Of a DNA stretch of 64,000 nt, positions 17,905 through 25,987 are shown one piece after another (within the stretch, counting starts at the first letter, position 1; every line of letters starts with the position of its first letter). This stretch comes from Streptomyces sp. WM6386 (GTDB lineage: Bacteria > Actinomycetota > Actinomycetes > Streptomycetales > Streptomycetaceae). The stretch spans positions 1 through 64,000 of the forward strand of contig NZ_JXTE01000018.1 of the NCBI RefSeq assembly GCF_000972385.1, given 5' to 3'. The notes beneath the pieces are model-generated. The model was not told the origin of the DNA, ran no database searches, and worked only from the letters and a program-made list of their open reading frames with translations. The position numbers and the translations under genes are program-made.

Positions 17905-18744
17905 ATGAGCCGCAGCGACGTCCTGGTCGACGCCGACTGGGTCGAGGCCAACCTCGACAACGCCGACATCGCGATCGTGGAGGTGGACGAGGACACGTCC
18001 GCCTACGAGAAGAACCACATCAGGAACGCGATCCGGATCGACTGGACGAAGGACCTGCAGGACCCGGTCCGCCGTGACTTCATCGACCAGGAGGGCTTCG
18101 AGAAGCTCCTCTCGGCGAAGGGCATCGCCAACGACACGCTGGTGATCCTCTACGGCGGTAACAACAACTGGTTCGCCTCGTACGCCTACTGGTACTTCAA
18201 GCTGTACGGCCACGACAGCGTCAAGCTGCTCGACGGCGGCCGCAAGAAGTGGGAGCTCGACGCCCGCGAGCTGGTCGAGGAGGTCCCGGAGCGGGCCGCC
18301 ACCGACTACAAGGCCAAGGCCCAGAACACCGCGATCCGCGCCTTCCGCGACGACGTGGTGGCGGCGATCGGTTCGCAGAACCTGGTCGACGTCCGTTCGC
18401 CCGACGAGTTCAGCGGCAAGCTGCTCGCCCCGGCGCACCTTCCGCAGGAGCAGTCGCAGCGTCCGGGCCACGTCCCGTCCGCCCGCAACATCCCGTGGTC
18501 GAAGAACGCCAACGACGACGGCACCTTCAAGTCGGACGACGAGCTCAAGGAGCTCTACGCCGAGGAGCAGGTGGACCTGGCGAAGGACACCATCGCCTAC
18601 TGCCGCATCGGTGAGCGCTCGGCTCTCACCTGGTTCGTGCTGCACGAGCTGCTGGGCGTGGAGAACGTCAAGAACTACGACGGCTCCTGGACCGAGTACG
18701 GCAGCCTGGTCGGCGTTCCGATCGAGCTCGGCGCCAACAAGTAA
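17905..18744 (+). CDS. sseA: Thiosulfate sulfurtransferase (rhodanese)
   Basis: The 279-residue cytoplasmic enzyme has two rhodanese domains. It transfers sulfane sulfur from thiosulfate to cyanide or thiols. The N-terminal inactive domain contains VILYGGNNNWFASYAYWYF; the C-terminal domain carries the catalytic cysteine in IAYCRIGERSALTW. It is close to actinobacterial CysA/SseA proteins in sequence and length. GGAGGAGAAAG precedes the ATG. DUF1416 follows after 62 bases; the Cys leader peptide lies upstream, suggesting sulfur-responsive control. Confidence 0.93.
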   Translation: MSRSDVLVDADWVEANLDNADIAIVEVDEDTSAYEKNHIRNAIRIDWTKDLQDPVRRDFIDQEGFEKLLSAKGIANDTLVILYGGNNNWFASYAYWYFKLYGHDSVKLLDGGRKKWELDARELVEEVPERAATDYKAKAQNTAIRAFRDDVVAAIGSQNLVDVRSPDEFSGKLLAPAHLPQEQSQRPGHVPSARNIPWSKNANDDGTFKSDDELKELYAEEQVDLAKDTIAYCRIGERSALTWFVLHELLGVENVKNYDGSWTEYGSLVGVPIELGANK

Positions 18745-18806
18745 GCAGAGTCCCCGCTCAATCCCGACCGGCCTTCCTTCCGGTCAGACCCCTCTTGGAG
18801 AAAGAC

Positions 18807-19094
18807 ATGTGTGGAGCGAAGGCCGGCGGCCCGGACGCCTCGACGATCAAGCCCGGTGAGACCACGATCCAGGGCCAGGTGACCCGCGACGGCGAGCCGG
18901 TGGTGGGCTACGTCCGCCTCCTGGACTCGACCGGCGAGTTCACCGCCGAGGTCCCGACCTCGGCGACGGGCCAGTTCCGCTTCTACGCGGCCGAGGGCAC
19001 CTGGACCGTCCGCGCCCTGGTCCCCGGCGGCACCGCCGACCGCACGGTCGTCGCCCAGCAGGGCGGCCTCGCGGAGGTCGCGATCGCGGTCTGA
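18807..19094 (+). CDS. DUF1416 protein linked to sulfurtransferase
   Basis: The 95-residue protein starts MCGAKAGGPDAS, a short Cys-2 N-terminus typical of this actinobacterial family. The rest is a beta-sandwich (transthyretin/carboxypeptidase regulatory-like) with ITIQGQVT-like strands: TIQGQVTRDGEPVVGYVRLL and EGTWTVRALVPGG. The family nearly always sits beside sseA, which supports a sulfur-related job, but the biochemical role is unknown. GGAG precedes the ATG; a perfect terminator hairpin follows. Confidence 0.88.
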   Translation: MCGAKAGGPDASTIKPGETTIQGQVTRDGEPVVGYVRLLDSTGEFTAEVPTSATGQFRFYAAEGTWTVRALVPGGTADRTVVAQQGGLAEVAIAV

Positions 19095-19109
19095 ACCGCC
19101 GAGATCGAC

Positions 19110-19143
19110 CGAAGGGCCGCACCCCGTCGGGTGCGGCCCTTCG
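19110..19143 (+). terminator. Perfect 15-bp hairpin terminator
   Basis: Arms 19110-19124 and 19129-19143 are perfectly complementary with loop CGTC, 15 bases after the DUF1416 stop. It ends the sulfurtransferase operon. Confidence 0.88.
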
Positions 19144-19174
19144 GCATGTCCGGGTACGGGCCTACGCTGGACTC

Positions 19175-19435
19175 ATGCTGGCGCGACGACGTCATGTCTA
19201 CTTCGCCATGATGGGCACGTGCATCGGGCTCTTCGTCCTGGCCTGGTCAGTCGTGCGACTCTGGTCGGTTCCGGTGGCCGTCGGCATGTGCGTGGTCGCC
19301 ATGCTGATTCCCCCGGTCGCCGCGATGGTCGCCAACCGCCGTGGCCCTGACGACCGTTGGTGGGACGACCCGTCCGGGGACCCCAAGTCGGACGACTGGT
19401 GGGACGAGCTGGACGGGAAGAAGCGGCCGCGGTAG
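19175..19435 (+). CDS. DUF3099 small membrane protein
   Basis: The 86-residue product has two membrane helices (YFAMMGTCIGLFVLAWSVV and a second around VAVGMCVVAMLIPPVAAMV), followed by an acidic Trp-rich cytoplasmic tail (DDRWWDDPSG, DDWWDEL). It fits actinobacterial DUF3099. Function unknown. The next gene begins 10 bases after its stop. Confidence 0.82.
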   Translation: MLARRRHVYFAMMGTCIGLFVLAWSVVRLWSVPVAVGMCVVAMLIPPVAAMVANRRGPDDRWWDDPSGDPKSDDWWDELDGKKRPR

Positions 19436-19445
19436 GAAGGCCTGC

Positions 19446-19826
19446 ATGTCGCCCACGAAGCTGTCAGCCGTCGTGCTCGACGCACCGGACGCCCACCGGC
19501 TCGCCGACTTCTACATGCGTCTGCTCGGCTTCGTCGTGCGCACCGATGAGTCCGACTGGGTGACCATCGGCCCGCCCGGCGGCGGCACGGGCCTGTCCTT
19601 CCAGACCGAGCCCGAGTACGTGCCGCCGGTCTGGCCCACCCGCAGACCCGGCGAGCAGCAGATGATGCTGCACCTCGACATCGAGGTCGACGACCTGCAC
19701 ACCGAGACCGCGCGGGCCATTGCGGAGGGGGCGCGGCCGGCCGACCACCAGCCGCAGGACGACGTCCGGGTGCTCTTCGACCCTGCGGGCCATCCGTTCT
19801 GTCTGTGGGTCCGGACGGCTCAGTAG
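19446..19826 (+). CDS. Glyoxalase/VOC-family protein
   Basis: The 126-residue protein has one vicinal-oxygen-chelate module pair: KLSAVVLDAPDAHRLADFYM at the start, LHLDIEVDDLHTE in the middle and VLFDPAGHPFCLWV at the end. The HLDIEVDD and DP.GHPFC motifs place it in the glyoxalase-like class common in actinobacteria. Substrate unknown; the metal-binding His/Glu set is only partly evident. It overlaps the DsrE gene tail to tail by 7 bases. Confidence 0.8.
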   Translation: MSPTKLSAVVLDAPDAHRLADFYMRLLGFVVRTDESDWVTIGPPGGGTGLSFQTEPEYVPPVWPTRRPGEQQMMLHLDIEVDDLHTETARAIAEGARPADHQPQDDVRVLFDPAGHPFCLWVRTAQ

Positions 19827-20182
19827 ACCAGCGCCTGCGTCCCGTCCCCCAGCGCCTCCTGCACGAACACCTGCGCCCCCGCGATCCGTACGCCCTCGAT
19901 GACGTCCTTCTCCGTGATGTCCCGCCGGGCCGCGCACTGGGTGCACAACGTCAGCGTGCCGCCGGCCAGGATCGAGTCGATCAGGTCGGGGAGCGGGGCC
20001 GCGTGCGGCAGTTCGAACTCGGCGGCGCGCCCCGGCAGCGCGAACCACGCGGACTCCCCGGTCAGCCACAGGGAGACCGTCACCCCGCTGGCCACGGCCA
20101 CCGCCGCCACCGTGAACGCCTGCGAGCAGCGCTCGGGGGCATCGGCCCCCGCCGTCACCTTGATCACGAGCTTCTTCGCCAT
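19820..20182 (-). CDS. DsrE-family protein
   Basis: The 120-residue protein has the DsrE/TusD-like alpha/beta fold: KKLVIKVTAGADAPERCSQA, then VTVSLWLTGESAWFA, and the Cys pair in TLTLCTQCAARRDI. Family members relay or sense sulfur through such cysteines. The location close to sseA and the MoaD-like gene fits sulfur metabolism. ATG at 20182 (MAKKLVI). Confidence 0.82.
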   Translation of the reverse strand: MAKKLVIKVTAGADAPERCSQAFTVAAVAVASGVTVSLWLTGESAWFALPGRAAEFELPHAAPLPDLIDSILAGGTLTLCTQCAARRDITEKDVIEGVRIAGAQVFVQEALGDGTQALVY

Positions 20183-20282
20183 GCCTGAATCGTAATCATC
20201 TCGCCTACAACCCAGGTCATCGGCGGTGAGTCTCCTGTGCGCGCATACGGAATGCGCACTTCACGTTCTGTGGGGGGACGTC

Positions 20283-21044
20283 TTGGAAGTACCTGAAGTT
20301 CTGGAAGTACCGGTAATGGCGGAGGTGCCCGAAGCGCCCCGTCAGCGCCGGCGCGGGCGCACCACACTCCTCATCGCCGCGGCCGCCGTCCTCGGCATCG
20401 TCGCCGGCACCTGCACCGGATTCCTCGTCCAGGCCGACCGTGAGCCCACCCGGCTGCCGTCGCTGTCCCAGCCTGCCGTCAAGCAGGCCAAGGGCGAGGT
20501 CGAGCCGTTGTCCGCGGCGCAGGACCGGCGGGTGAAGACGGACGGAGACCTGCGCAAGCTGCTGCTGAAGAAGCCGGCCGGGGCGAAGAAGGCCGACTGG
20601 CTGGACGCCAGCGACGGCTGGATGAGCCTGGCGTCCTACGCCGACGCCTTCGAGAAGCCGGGCGGTGCCTTCGACGACCTCGTCAACGACGAATTCCGCC
20701 GCGCGGCCGTCACCGGCTGGGAGACCGGCAACTTCACGGTGACGGTCCGGCTGATCCAGTACCGGCAGGAGGAGTACATCGCGGCCGCCGACGCCGTGGA
20801 CGACGGCCAGTACTGGGCGGAGAAGGAGGACTCCACCGACAGCTGGGTCGTGCCGGGCACCGAGGACGGGATGGCCTACGTCCACCACGAGCCCGAGACC
20901 GAGCCCGGCTACCTGCCGCTCTACAGCGCGGAGGCGCACGCCTGGCGCGGTGACATCGCCGTGGAGGTCTGGATCTACGACACCAAGCCGATCACCAAGA
21001 AGAAGATCATGGACCTGGCCGAGCGGCAGATGGAGCGGCTGTGA
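20283..21044 (+). CDS. Membrane-anchored protein, first of three tandem genes
   Basis: From the TTG at 20283 (MEVPEVLEVPVMAEVPEAPR), preceded by GGGGGACG, the 253-residue product has a short basic cytoplasmic start, one transmembrane helix (TTLLIAAAAVLGIVAGTCTG) and an extracytoplasmic domain of about 190 residues with DGWMSLASYADAFEKPG and VTGWETGNFTVTVRLIQY. An upstream ATG at 20226 is possible but adds an unlikely Cys-rich lead. Its TGA overlaps the GTG of the next gene. Function unknown. Confidence 0.7.
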   Translation: MEVPEVLEVPVMAEVPEAPRQRRRGRTTLLIAAAAVLGIVAGTCTGFLVQADREPTRLPSLSQPAVKQAKGEVEPLSAAQDRRVKTDGDLRKLLLKKPAGAKKADWLDASDGWMSLASYADAFEKPGGAFDDLVNDEFRRAAVTGWETGNFTVTVRLIQYRQEEYIAAADAVDDGQYWAEKEDSTDSWVVPGTEDGMAYVHHEPETEPGYLPLYSAEAHAWRGDIAVEVWIYDTKPITKKKIMDLAERQMERL

Positions 21045-21964
21045 CGGAGAACCAGAACGAGCCGATCAGCCAGGCCGGCAAGGTCGAGGCCGGGGTAGAG
21101 GCGGGGGCCGGGGTTGAGGTCGAGGCCGGGCCCGGGGCCGAGGTCGAGGCCGGGTCCGGGGTTGAGGTCGAGGCTGAGGTAGAGGCTGAGGTCGTCGAGC
21201 CCGCGGTGCCCGTCAAGAAGCCCGTCCGCCGTGGTCGCATAGCCGCGATCGCCGGGTCCGTGCTGCTGGTCGGCGCGGTCGTGGCAGGCGTCGGCTACAC
21301 CGTCGTGACCGTGGACGGCGCCGACCGTGACGCCGGTGCCCCGGTCTGGAAGTTCCCGAAGACCGTGGCCGAGGAGAAGAAGGCGGCCGAGGCCGACGGG
21401 CTGGCCGGTGTGCTCGTGCCGTACGGGTTCGACGGCTGGCACCAGGGCCCGGACCTCGCCGAGTTCGGCTCCGACGTCGAGCTCAGCGGCACCCAGGCGA
21501 CCGCCCTGCGCAAGGAGTCGCTGAGCGGCCTGCCCCGCACCCAGCGCCGGCAGCTGGAGAAGGAGATCGACAAACGGCGCATCACGGGCATGGTGATGCG
21601 CAGCTACGTCAGCATGACCGGGAGCAGCTTCACCGGGCCGGGTGTCTCCACGGTCAGCATCACGCTGGCCCGGATGGAGAAGCGCGCCGCCGCCAAGGAC
21701 ATCTCGACGTCCCAGAATGCCTTCCTCGACGCCCTGGACATCTTCCGAGCGGGCCCGAAGATCAAGGGCTTCAAGAATGCCGAGTGCTTCCTGCCGCCCA
21801 AGGACGCGGACGACGACCTCGACATGATGTTCTGCTCCGCCTACCAGGGCGACATCCTGATCAGCGCCACCGCCGACGGCGCCAAGCCATTCGACACCAA
21901 GACGATCGCGAAGCTTCTCGCCGAGCAGCTCGACCGCATCGCAGAGCCGGGGGAGGCGGTATGA
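21041..21964 (+). CDS. Membrane-anchored protein with acidic repeats, second of three
   Basis: The 307-residue product starts with a degenerate Val-Glu-Ala-Gly repeat (about residues 11-55) encoded by GGTCGAGGCCGGG-type units, then basic KKPVRRGR, a helix (IAGSVLLVGAVVAGVGYTVV) and an extracytoplasmic domain ending KLLAEQLDRIAEP. Cysteines occur in NAECFLPP and MMFCSAY. It shares the fold-like layout of the flanking genes, both overlapping by 4 bases. Function unknown. Confidence 0.72.
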   Translation: MTENQNEPISQAGKVEAGVEAGAGVEVEAGPGAEVEAGSGVEVEAEVEAEVVEPAVPVKKPVRRGRIAAIAGSVLLVGAVVAGVGYTVVTVDGADRDAGAPVWKFPKTVAEEKKAAEADGLAGVLVPYGFDGWHQGPDLAEFGSDVELSGTQATALRKESLSGLPRTQRRQLEKEIDKRRITGMVMRSYVSMTGSSFTGPGVSTVSITLARMEKRAAAKDISTSQNAFLDALDIFRAGPKIKGFKNAECFLPPKDADDDLDMMFCSAYQGDILISATADGAKPFDTKTIAKLLAEQLDRIAEPGEAV

Positions 21965-22848
21965 CCGAGCAGACCGAGCAGACGGAACCCACCGAGCAGC
22001 GGCACCTCGTGGTGCCGCCCGTGCCCGAGGCGCCCCCGCAGCCCGTGACCCCGGCCTCGGCCCCGGCCCCGGCCCCGGCCCCGAAGGACCGTCGCGTCCT
22101 GTGGGCCGTACTGCGCTGGACCGCCGCCGTCGTGGTCTTCGCCGTGGCCGGCGCGGGGACGGCGTACGGCATCACCCGCATGGAACGCACGGACGTACCC
22201 GGACTCGCGACCGAGTCGGACGGACGCTGGGAATACCCGGAGATCGTCAAGCCGCCGCTGCCCTCCGGCAGCCCGGGCCCCTTCGCCGAGGCGAACACGG
22301 CCGGCTCGCACTACGCCGACCTGCGGGGGCTCGTGCTGCCCGCACCCGAGGGCGCGACGCCCGACAAGGCACTCGTCGGGAAGGACGGCTGGCTGGCGAC
22401 GAAGGACTTCCTGGCGGCGTACGAGTCGAAGGGGGAGGGGGAGACGGTCGGGGCGCTGCTGACCGACCACGGGCTGCGGCACATCGCCGCCCGCGGCTGG
22501 ACCACGACGGACGGCACGCGTACCCGGATCTACCTGCTCCAGTTCGAGACGGCCGCGGTCGCCGAGAGCCTTGAGCAGGACTACTTCTCCAGCGTCATGG
22601 CCCCTCCGTACGCTCTGAAGGGCGCCACCCAGAGCCTCATGGACGAGGACTTCCCGACGAAGGTCGCGGTGGAGGACGTACGGCGGTACCCGTACACCGA
22701 GACCAAGCCCTATGGCGCCGAGCACGTCCGCCAGGCCTACCTCGTCTCCGGTGACATCCTCGCGCTGGTCGTCCAGTCCAGGAAGGGCGGCGCCGGGGCC
22801 ATGCCGTTCCAGCAGACGGTGGTTCTGCAGAGCCAGCTGCTCGGCTGA
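21961..22848 (+). CDS. Membrane-anchored protein, third of three tandem genes
   Basis: The 295-residue product begins MTEQTEQTEPTEQRHL with an Ala-Pro repeat (ASAPAPAPAPKDRR), then one helix (WTAAVVVFAVAGAGTAYGI) and an extracytoplasmic region with KDGWLATKDFLAAYESKG and ARGWTTTDGTRTRIYLLQF. The last segment recalls VTGWETGNFTVTVRLIQY of the first gene, so the set arose by duplication. The ATG overlaps the preceding TGA. Function unknown; the three may form one envelope complex. Confidence 0.72.
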   Translation: MTEQTEQTEPTEQRHLVVPPVPEAPPQPVTPASAPAPAPAPKDRRVLWAVLRWTAAVVVFAVAGAGTAYGITRMERTDVPGLATESDGRWEYPEIVKPPLPSGSPGPFAEANTAGSHYADLRGLVLPAPEGATPDKALVGKDGWLATKDFLAAYESKGEGETVGALLTDHGLRHIAARGWTTTDGTRTRIYLLQFETAAVAESLEQDYFSSVMAPPYALKGATQSLMDEDFPTKVAVEDVRRYPYTETKPYGAEHVRQAYLVSGDILALVVQSRKGGAGAMPFQQTVVLQSQLLG

Positions 22849-22870
22849 GGCGTACCTCGCAGAGAAGGCA

Positions 22871-22897
22871 GGGCCCCGGCCGACTAAGCTGGGGCCC
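22871..22897 (+). terminator. GC-rich hairpin
   Basis: Arms 22871-22880 and 22888-22897 pair with one mismatch around a 7-base loop, 22 bases after the third membrane-protein stop. Probably the operon terminator. Confidence 0.5.
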
Positions 22898-22957
22898 GGC
22901 TCGTGTACCTCCCCCAGAGGGGGTACCCCCAACCCTCGCTCACCGTAGGAGCACCAA

Positions 22958-23059
22958 GTGCTTGAGGTTGTCTTCGAAATCCTGCTCGCCATGGTCTGCG
23001 TCGGCGTCCTCGCCTTCGCCGGGCTGACAGCGAAGAAGCTGTACCAGGGCCAGCGCTGA
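22958..23059 (+). CDS. Single-helix small membrane protein, 33 aa
   Basis: GTG start preceded by GTAGGAGCACCAA. The product begins MLEVVFEILLAMVCVGVLAF and ends KKLYQGQR: one transmembrane helix and a short basic end. Small proteins of this shape occur before the nitrobindin gene in Streptomyces as far as I recall. Function unknown. The gene is 23 bases before the nitrobindin start, probably the same transcript. Confidence 0.7.
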   Translation: MLEVVFEILLAMVCVGVLAFAGLTAKKLYQGQR

Positions 23060-23082
23060 CCCATACCTAGGAACTTCCACTC

Positions 23083-23658
23083 ATGATCGAGATCCCGTCC
23101 GACCTCCACAAGGAGCTCGTCCCGCTCGCCTTCCTGCTCGGCAACTGGGCCGGCGCGGGCGTGCACGACTTCCCCGGCTCCGAGAAGTGCAACTTCGGGC
23201 AGGAGGTCACCTTCTCGCACGACGGCCGGGACTTCCTGGAGTACCAGTCCCACACCTGGGTCCTGGACAACGACGGGAACAAGGTCCGTCCGCTGGAGTC
23301 CGAGCACGGCTTCTGGCGCGTCGACGCCGACCGCAAGGTCGAGATCACGATGGTCCGTGACGACGGCGTCGTGGAGATCTGGTACGGCGAGCTGGCGAAG
23401 CAGAAGCCGCAGATCGACCTGGTCACGGACGCGGTGGCGCGTACGGCGGCCTCGGGCCCGTACACCGGCGGCAAGCGTCTCTACGGCTATGTCAAGAGCG
23501 ACCTCATGTGGGTCGGCGAGAAGCAGACCCCCGAGGTCGAGCTGCGCCCCTACATGTCCGCGCACCTGAAGAAGGTCGTCACCCCGGAGGACGTCGAGCG
23601 CTGGGCCAAGGCTCTCCCCGACGACATGCCGGACGACGGCATCGCCTTCTTCAAGTAA
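23083..23658 (+). CDS. Nitrobindin-like heme-binding beta-barrel protein
   Basis: The 191-residue protein has the THAP4/nitrobindin signature GNWAGAG (GxWxGxG) near residue 21 and the expected strands (FLEYQSHTWVLD, RKVEITMVRDDGVVEIWYG). Known members bind ferric heme through a C-terminal histidine and isomerise peroxynitrite; the candidate here lies in MSAHLKKV. Start ATG at 23083. Usual family length. Cytoplasmic. Confidence 0.87.
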   Translation: MIEIPSDLHKELVPLAFLLGNWAGAGVHDFPGSEKCNFGQEVTFSHDGRDFLEYQSHTWVLDNDGNKVRPLESEHGFWRVDADRKVEITMVRDDGVVEIWYGELAKQKPQIDLVTDAVARTAASGPYTGGKRLYGYVKSDLMWVGEKQTPEVELRPYMSAHLKKVVTPEDVERWAKALPDDMPDDGIAFFK

Positions 23659-23732
23659 TTCTTTACGGTGGTCACCTGTTCGGATGAACCGCGTGGTTTG
23701 GCGGGACATGGCAGGGGTCGCCGTCTGGCTTC

Positions 23733-23800
23733 GTGCTCGTGAAGCTGGTGGTGCGGGTCAAGCTCCTGCCGACGCCCGAGCAGGCGGCGGCACTCCCACA
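23733..23800 (+). pseudogene. TnpB (IS200/IS605 family) N-terminal remnant
   Basis: Only the first residues of a TnpB/OrfB-type protein remain: MLVKLVVRVKLLPTPEQAAAL, where the R.KL.PT.EQ pattern is characteristic. After about 24 codons the similarity ends. The remaining 318-base gap before nur holds no other feature I can support. No terminal hairpins are visible, so this is an old fragment. Confidence 0.6.
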
Positions 23801-23976
23801 ACATCGCCTCTCGTGGGTGGCGGGTGTGGGTCTGCGGGGCCAGGTCGGTGGCCCCTGCTCTCACACTCGTTTCGTGAGGACTGGACGCGGCCGGTCTCAT
23901 CGAAGCCATCGATGTCCTGAGCTGCAAACCCGGGACGGCAGTCCAGGGTGGCTGACGTAGGCCTAGACTCGTCGGT

Positions 23977-24414
23977 GTGGTGAGCACCGACTGGAAGAGT
24001 GATCTGCGGCAGCGCGGTTACCGGCTGACCCCGCAACGGCAGCTTGTGCTCGAAGCCGTGGACACCCTTGAGCACGCGACCCCCGACGACATCCTCACGG
24101 AAGTGAAGAAGACGGCGTCGGGGGTCAACATTTCCACGGTCTACCGGACCCTGGAGCTCCTGGAGGAGCTCGGTCTGGTCAGCCACGCCCATCTGGGGCA
24201 CGGGGCGCCGACGTACCATCTCGCGGACCGCCACCACCACATCCACCTGGTCTGCCGCGACTGCCAGAACGTCATCGAGGCGGATATCGCGGTGGCGGCG
24301 GAGTTCACCGCGAAGCTGCGCTCGACCTTCGGGTTCGAGACGGACATGAAGCACTTCGCGATCTTCGGCCGGTGCAAGGACTGCTCCCTCAAGGCTTCAA
24401 CTACCGAGTCGTAG
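23977..24414 (+). CDS. nur: Nickel-responsive Fur-family repressor Nur
   Basis: In Streptomyces, Nur represses nickel uptake and the Fe superoxide dismutase gene when nickel binds. The 145-residue product, starting MVSTDWKSDLRQRGYRLTPQ, matches the S. coelicolor Nur I recall in length and sequence. The winged helix contains VNISTVYRTLELLEELGLVS. Metal ligands are the HHHIHLVCRDC region and C-terminal FGRCKDC. TAGACT stands 7 bases before the GTG, so the transcript is probably leaderless. A ygfZ-like gene follows after 10 bases. Confidence 0.93.
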   Translation: MVSTDWKSDLRQRGYRLTPQRQLVLEAVDTLEHATPDDILTEVKKTASGVNISTVYRTLELLEELGLVSHAHLGHGAPTYHLADRHHHIHLVCRDCQNVIEADIAVAAEFTAKLRSTFGFETDMKHFAIFGRCKDCSLKASTTES

Positions 24415-24424
24415 GCTTAGGCAT

Positions 24425-25390
24425 ATGAAGAGCCCTCTGCTGTCCCTGCCCGGCGCCGTCCCCGCCGAGGGCGTGGACGAAGGCGTCGCCGCCCACTACG
24501 GCGACCTGTTCCGCGAACAGCGCGCCCTCGCCGACGGCACCGGATTCGTCGACCTCTCCCACCGCGGTGTCCTCACCGTCACCGGCGAGGACCGGCTGAG
24601 CTGGCTGCATCTGCTGCTCACGCAACACGTCTCCGAGCTGCCCGTGGGCGAGGCCACCGAGGCGCTGATCCTGTCCGCCAACGGCCACATCGAGCACGCG
24701 CTGTACCTGGTGGACGACGGTGTGACGGTCTGGATCCACGTGGAACCCGACACCCAGGAGGCGCTGCTCGCCTACCTGGAGTCGATGAAGTTCTTCTACC
24801 GGGTCGAGGCCGCCGACCGCACGGCCGACTTCGCGGTCGTCCATCTGCCGGCCGGTTCGATCGCCCCGGTGCCGGCGGGCGTCGTCGTCCGCGAGACGGC
24901 GTACGGCCGTGATCTGTTCCTCCCGCGCGCGGACCTGGAGTCGTACGCCGAGCAGGCGGGCCCGGCGGCCGGCCTGCTGGCCTACGAGGCGCTGCGCGTC
25001 GAGCACCACCGCCCCCGCCTCGGCTTCGAGACCGACCACCGCACCATCCCGCACGAGCTGGGCTGGATCGGCACGGCGGTGCACCTGCAGAAGGGCTGCT
25101 ACCGAGGCCAGGAGACGGTCGCCCGCGTCCAGAACCTGGGCAAGCCCCCGCGCCGCCTCGTCTTCCTCCACCTCGACGGCAGCGAGGTCCACCTGCCGCC
25201 GGCCGGCACCCAGATCCACCTCGCGGACGACGGCCCCGACGGCCGCAAGATCGGCTTCATCACCACGTCCGTACGCCACCACGAGCTCGGCCCGGTCGCC
25301 CTCGCACTGGTGAAGCGGAACGTGCCGCTGCACGCGCGACTGGTGGCGGACACGACGGCGGCGGCGCAGGAGGTCGTGGTCGAGCCCTGA
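24425..25390 (+). CDS. ygfZ: YgfZ/GcvT-like folate-binding protein
   Basis: The 321-residue protein has the aminomethyltransferase fold with the diagnostic KGCYRGQE motif (KGCYRGQETVARVQNLG), used in Fe-S cluster maintenance with tetrahydrofolate. The N-terminal part shows RGVLTVTGEDRLSWLHLLLT. Start ATG at 24425. It abuts nur in the same direction, so the two may be cotranscribed. Confidence 0.9.
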   Translation: MKSPLLSLPGAVPAEGVDEGVAAHYGDLFREQRALADGTGFVDLSHRGVLTVTGEDRLSWLHLLLTQHVSELPVGEATEALILSANGHIEHALYLVDDGVTVWIHVEPDTQEALLAYLESMKFFYRVEAADRTADFAVVHLPAGSIAPVPAGVVVRETAYGRDLFLPRADLESYAEQAGPAAGLLAYEALRVEHHRPRLGFETDHRTIPHELGWIGTAVHLQKGCYRGQETVARVQNLGKPPRRLVFLHLDGSEVHLPPAGTQIHLADDGPDGRKIGFITTSVRHHELGPVALALVKRNVPLHARLVADTTAAAQEVVVEP

Positions 25391-25402
25391 GGGACCGAGG
25401 GG

Positions 25403-25828
25403 CTAGATCTCCACGAGCACGGTGAAGGGACCGTCGTTCGTCAGCGACACCCGCATCTGGGCGCCGAAGCGCCCCGTCGCCACCGTCGCGCCCAGGGCGC
25501 GGAGTTGGGCCACGACCTCGTCGACGAGCGGCTCGGCGACGTCGCCGGGCGCGGCGGCGTTCCAGGTGGGGCGGCGGCCTTTCCTCGCGTCCCCGTACAG
25601 CGTGAACTGGCTGATCACGAGGAGCGGGGCGTCGATGTCGCTGCAGGACTTCTCGTCGGGCAGCATGCGGATCGACCAGAGTTTGCGGGCGAGTTGGGCG
25701 GCCTTCTCCTTGGTGTCCTCGTGGGTGACCCCCACGAGGACACAGAGCCCTTCGCCGACGATCTCCCCGACGGTCTCACCCTCGACGACGACACTCGCGC
25801 CGTCGACTCTCTGCACCACTGCACGCAT
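25403..25828 (-). CDS. dtd: D-aminoacyl-tRNA deacylase
   Basis: The 141-residue enzyme hydrolyses D-aminoacyl-tRNA. It starts [20 protein letters not shown] and has the catalytic SQFTLYGD motif ([19 protein letters not shown]) and the C-terminal [10 protein letters not shown], where the Gly-Pro pair gives chirality proofreading. Length matches the family. Start ATG at 25828. Confidence 0.95.
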   Translation of the reverse strand: MRAVVQRVDGASVVVEGETVGEIVGEGLCVLVGVTHEDTKEKAAQLARKLWSIRMLPDEKSCSDIDAPLLVISQFTLYGDARKGRRPTWNAAAPGDVAEPLVDEVVAQLRALGATVATGRFGAQMRVSLTNDGPFTVLVEI

Positions 25829-25987
25829 GGGACCATCATGCCGCCCGGGCCGCAGGGACCTTTCCTCGGGCTTCTTTTTGCTCGATAACCCCCCATCTGG
25901 GGCCGATCGGGGGCACTCAGTCACATAGCGGCCACTTGGGGTGGCACGATGCTCATACACGCCCGGTCGAGGGGACGGTTGAGGCAC

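Noticed and set aside
21841..23709. 622-codon minus-strand frame across the membrane-protein and nitrobindin genes
   Set aside because: It is antisense to two recognisable plus-strand genes and has no domain signature.
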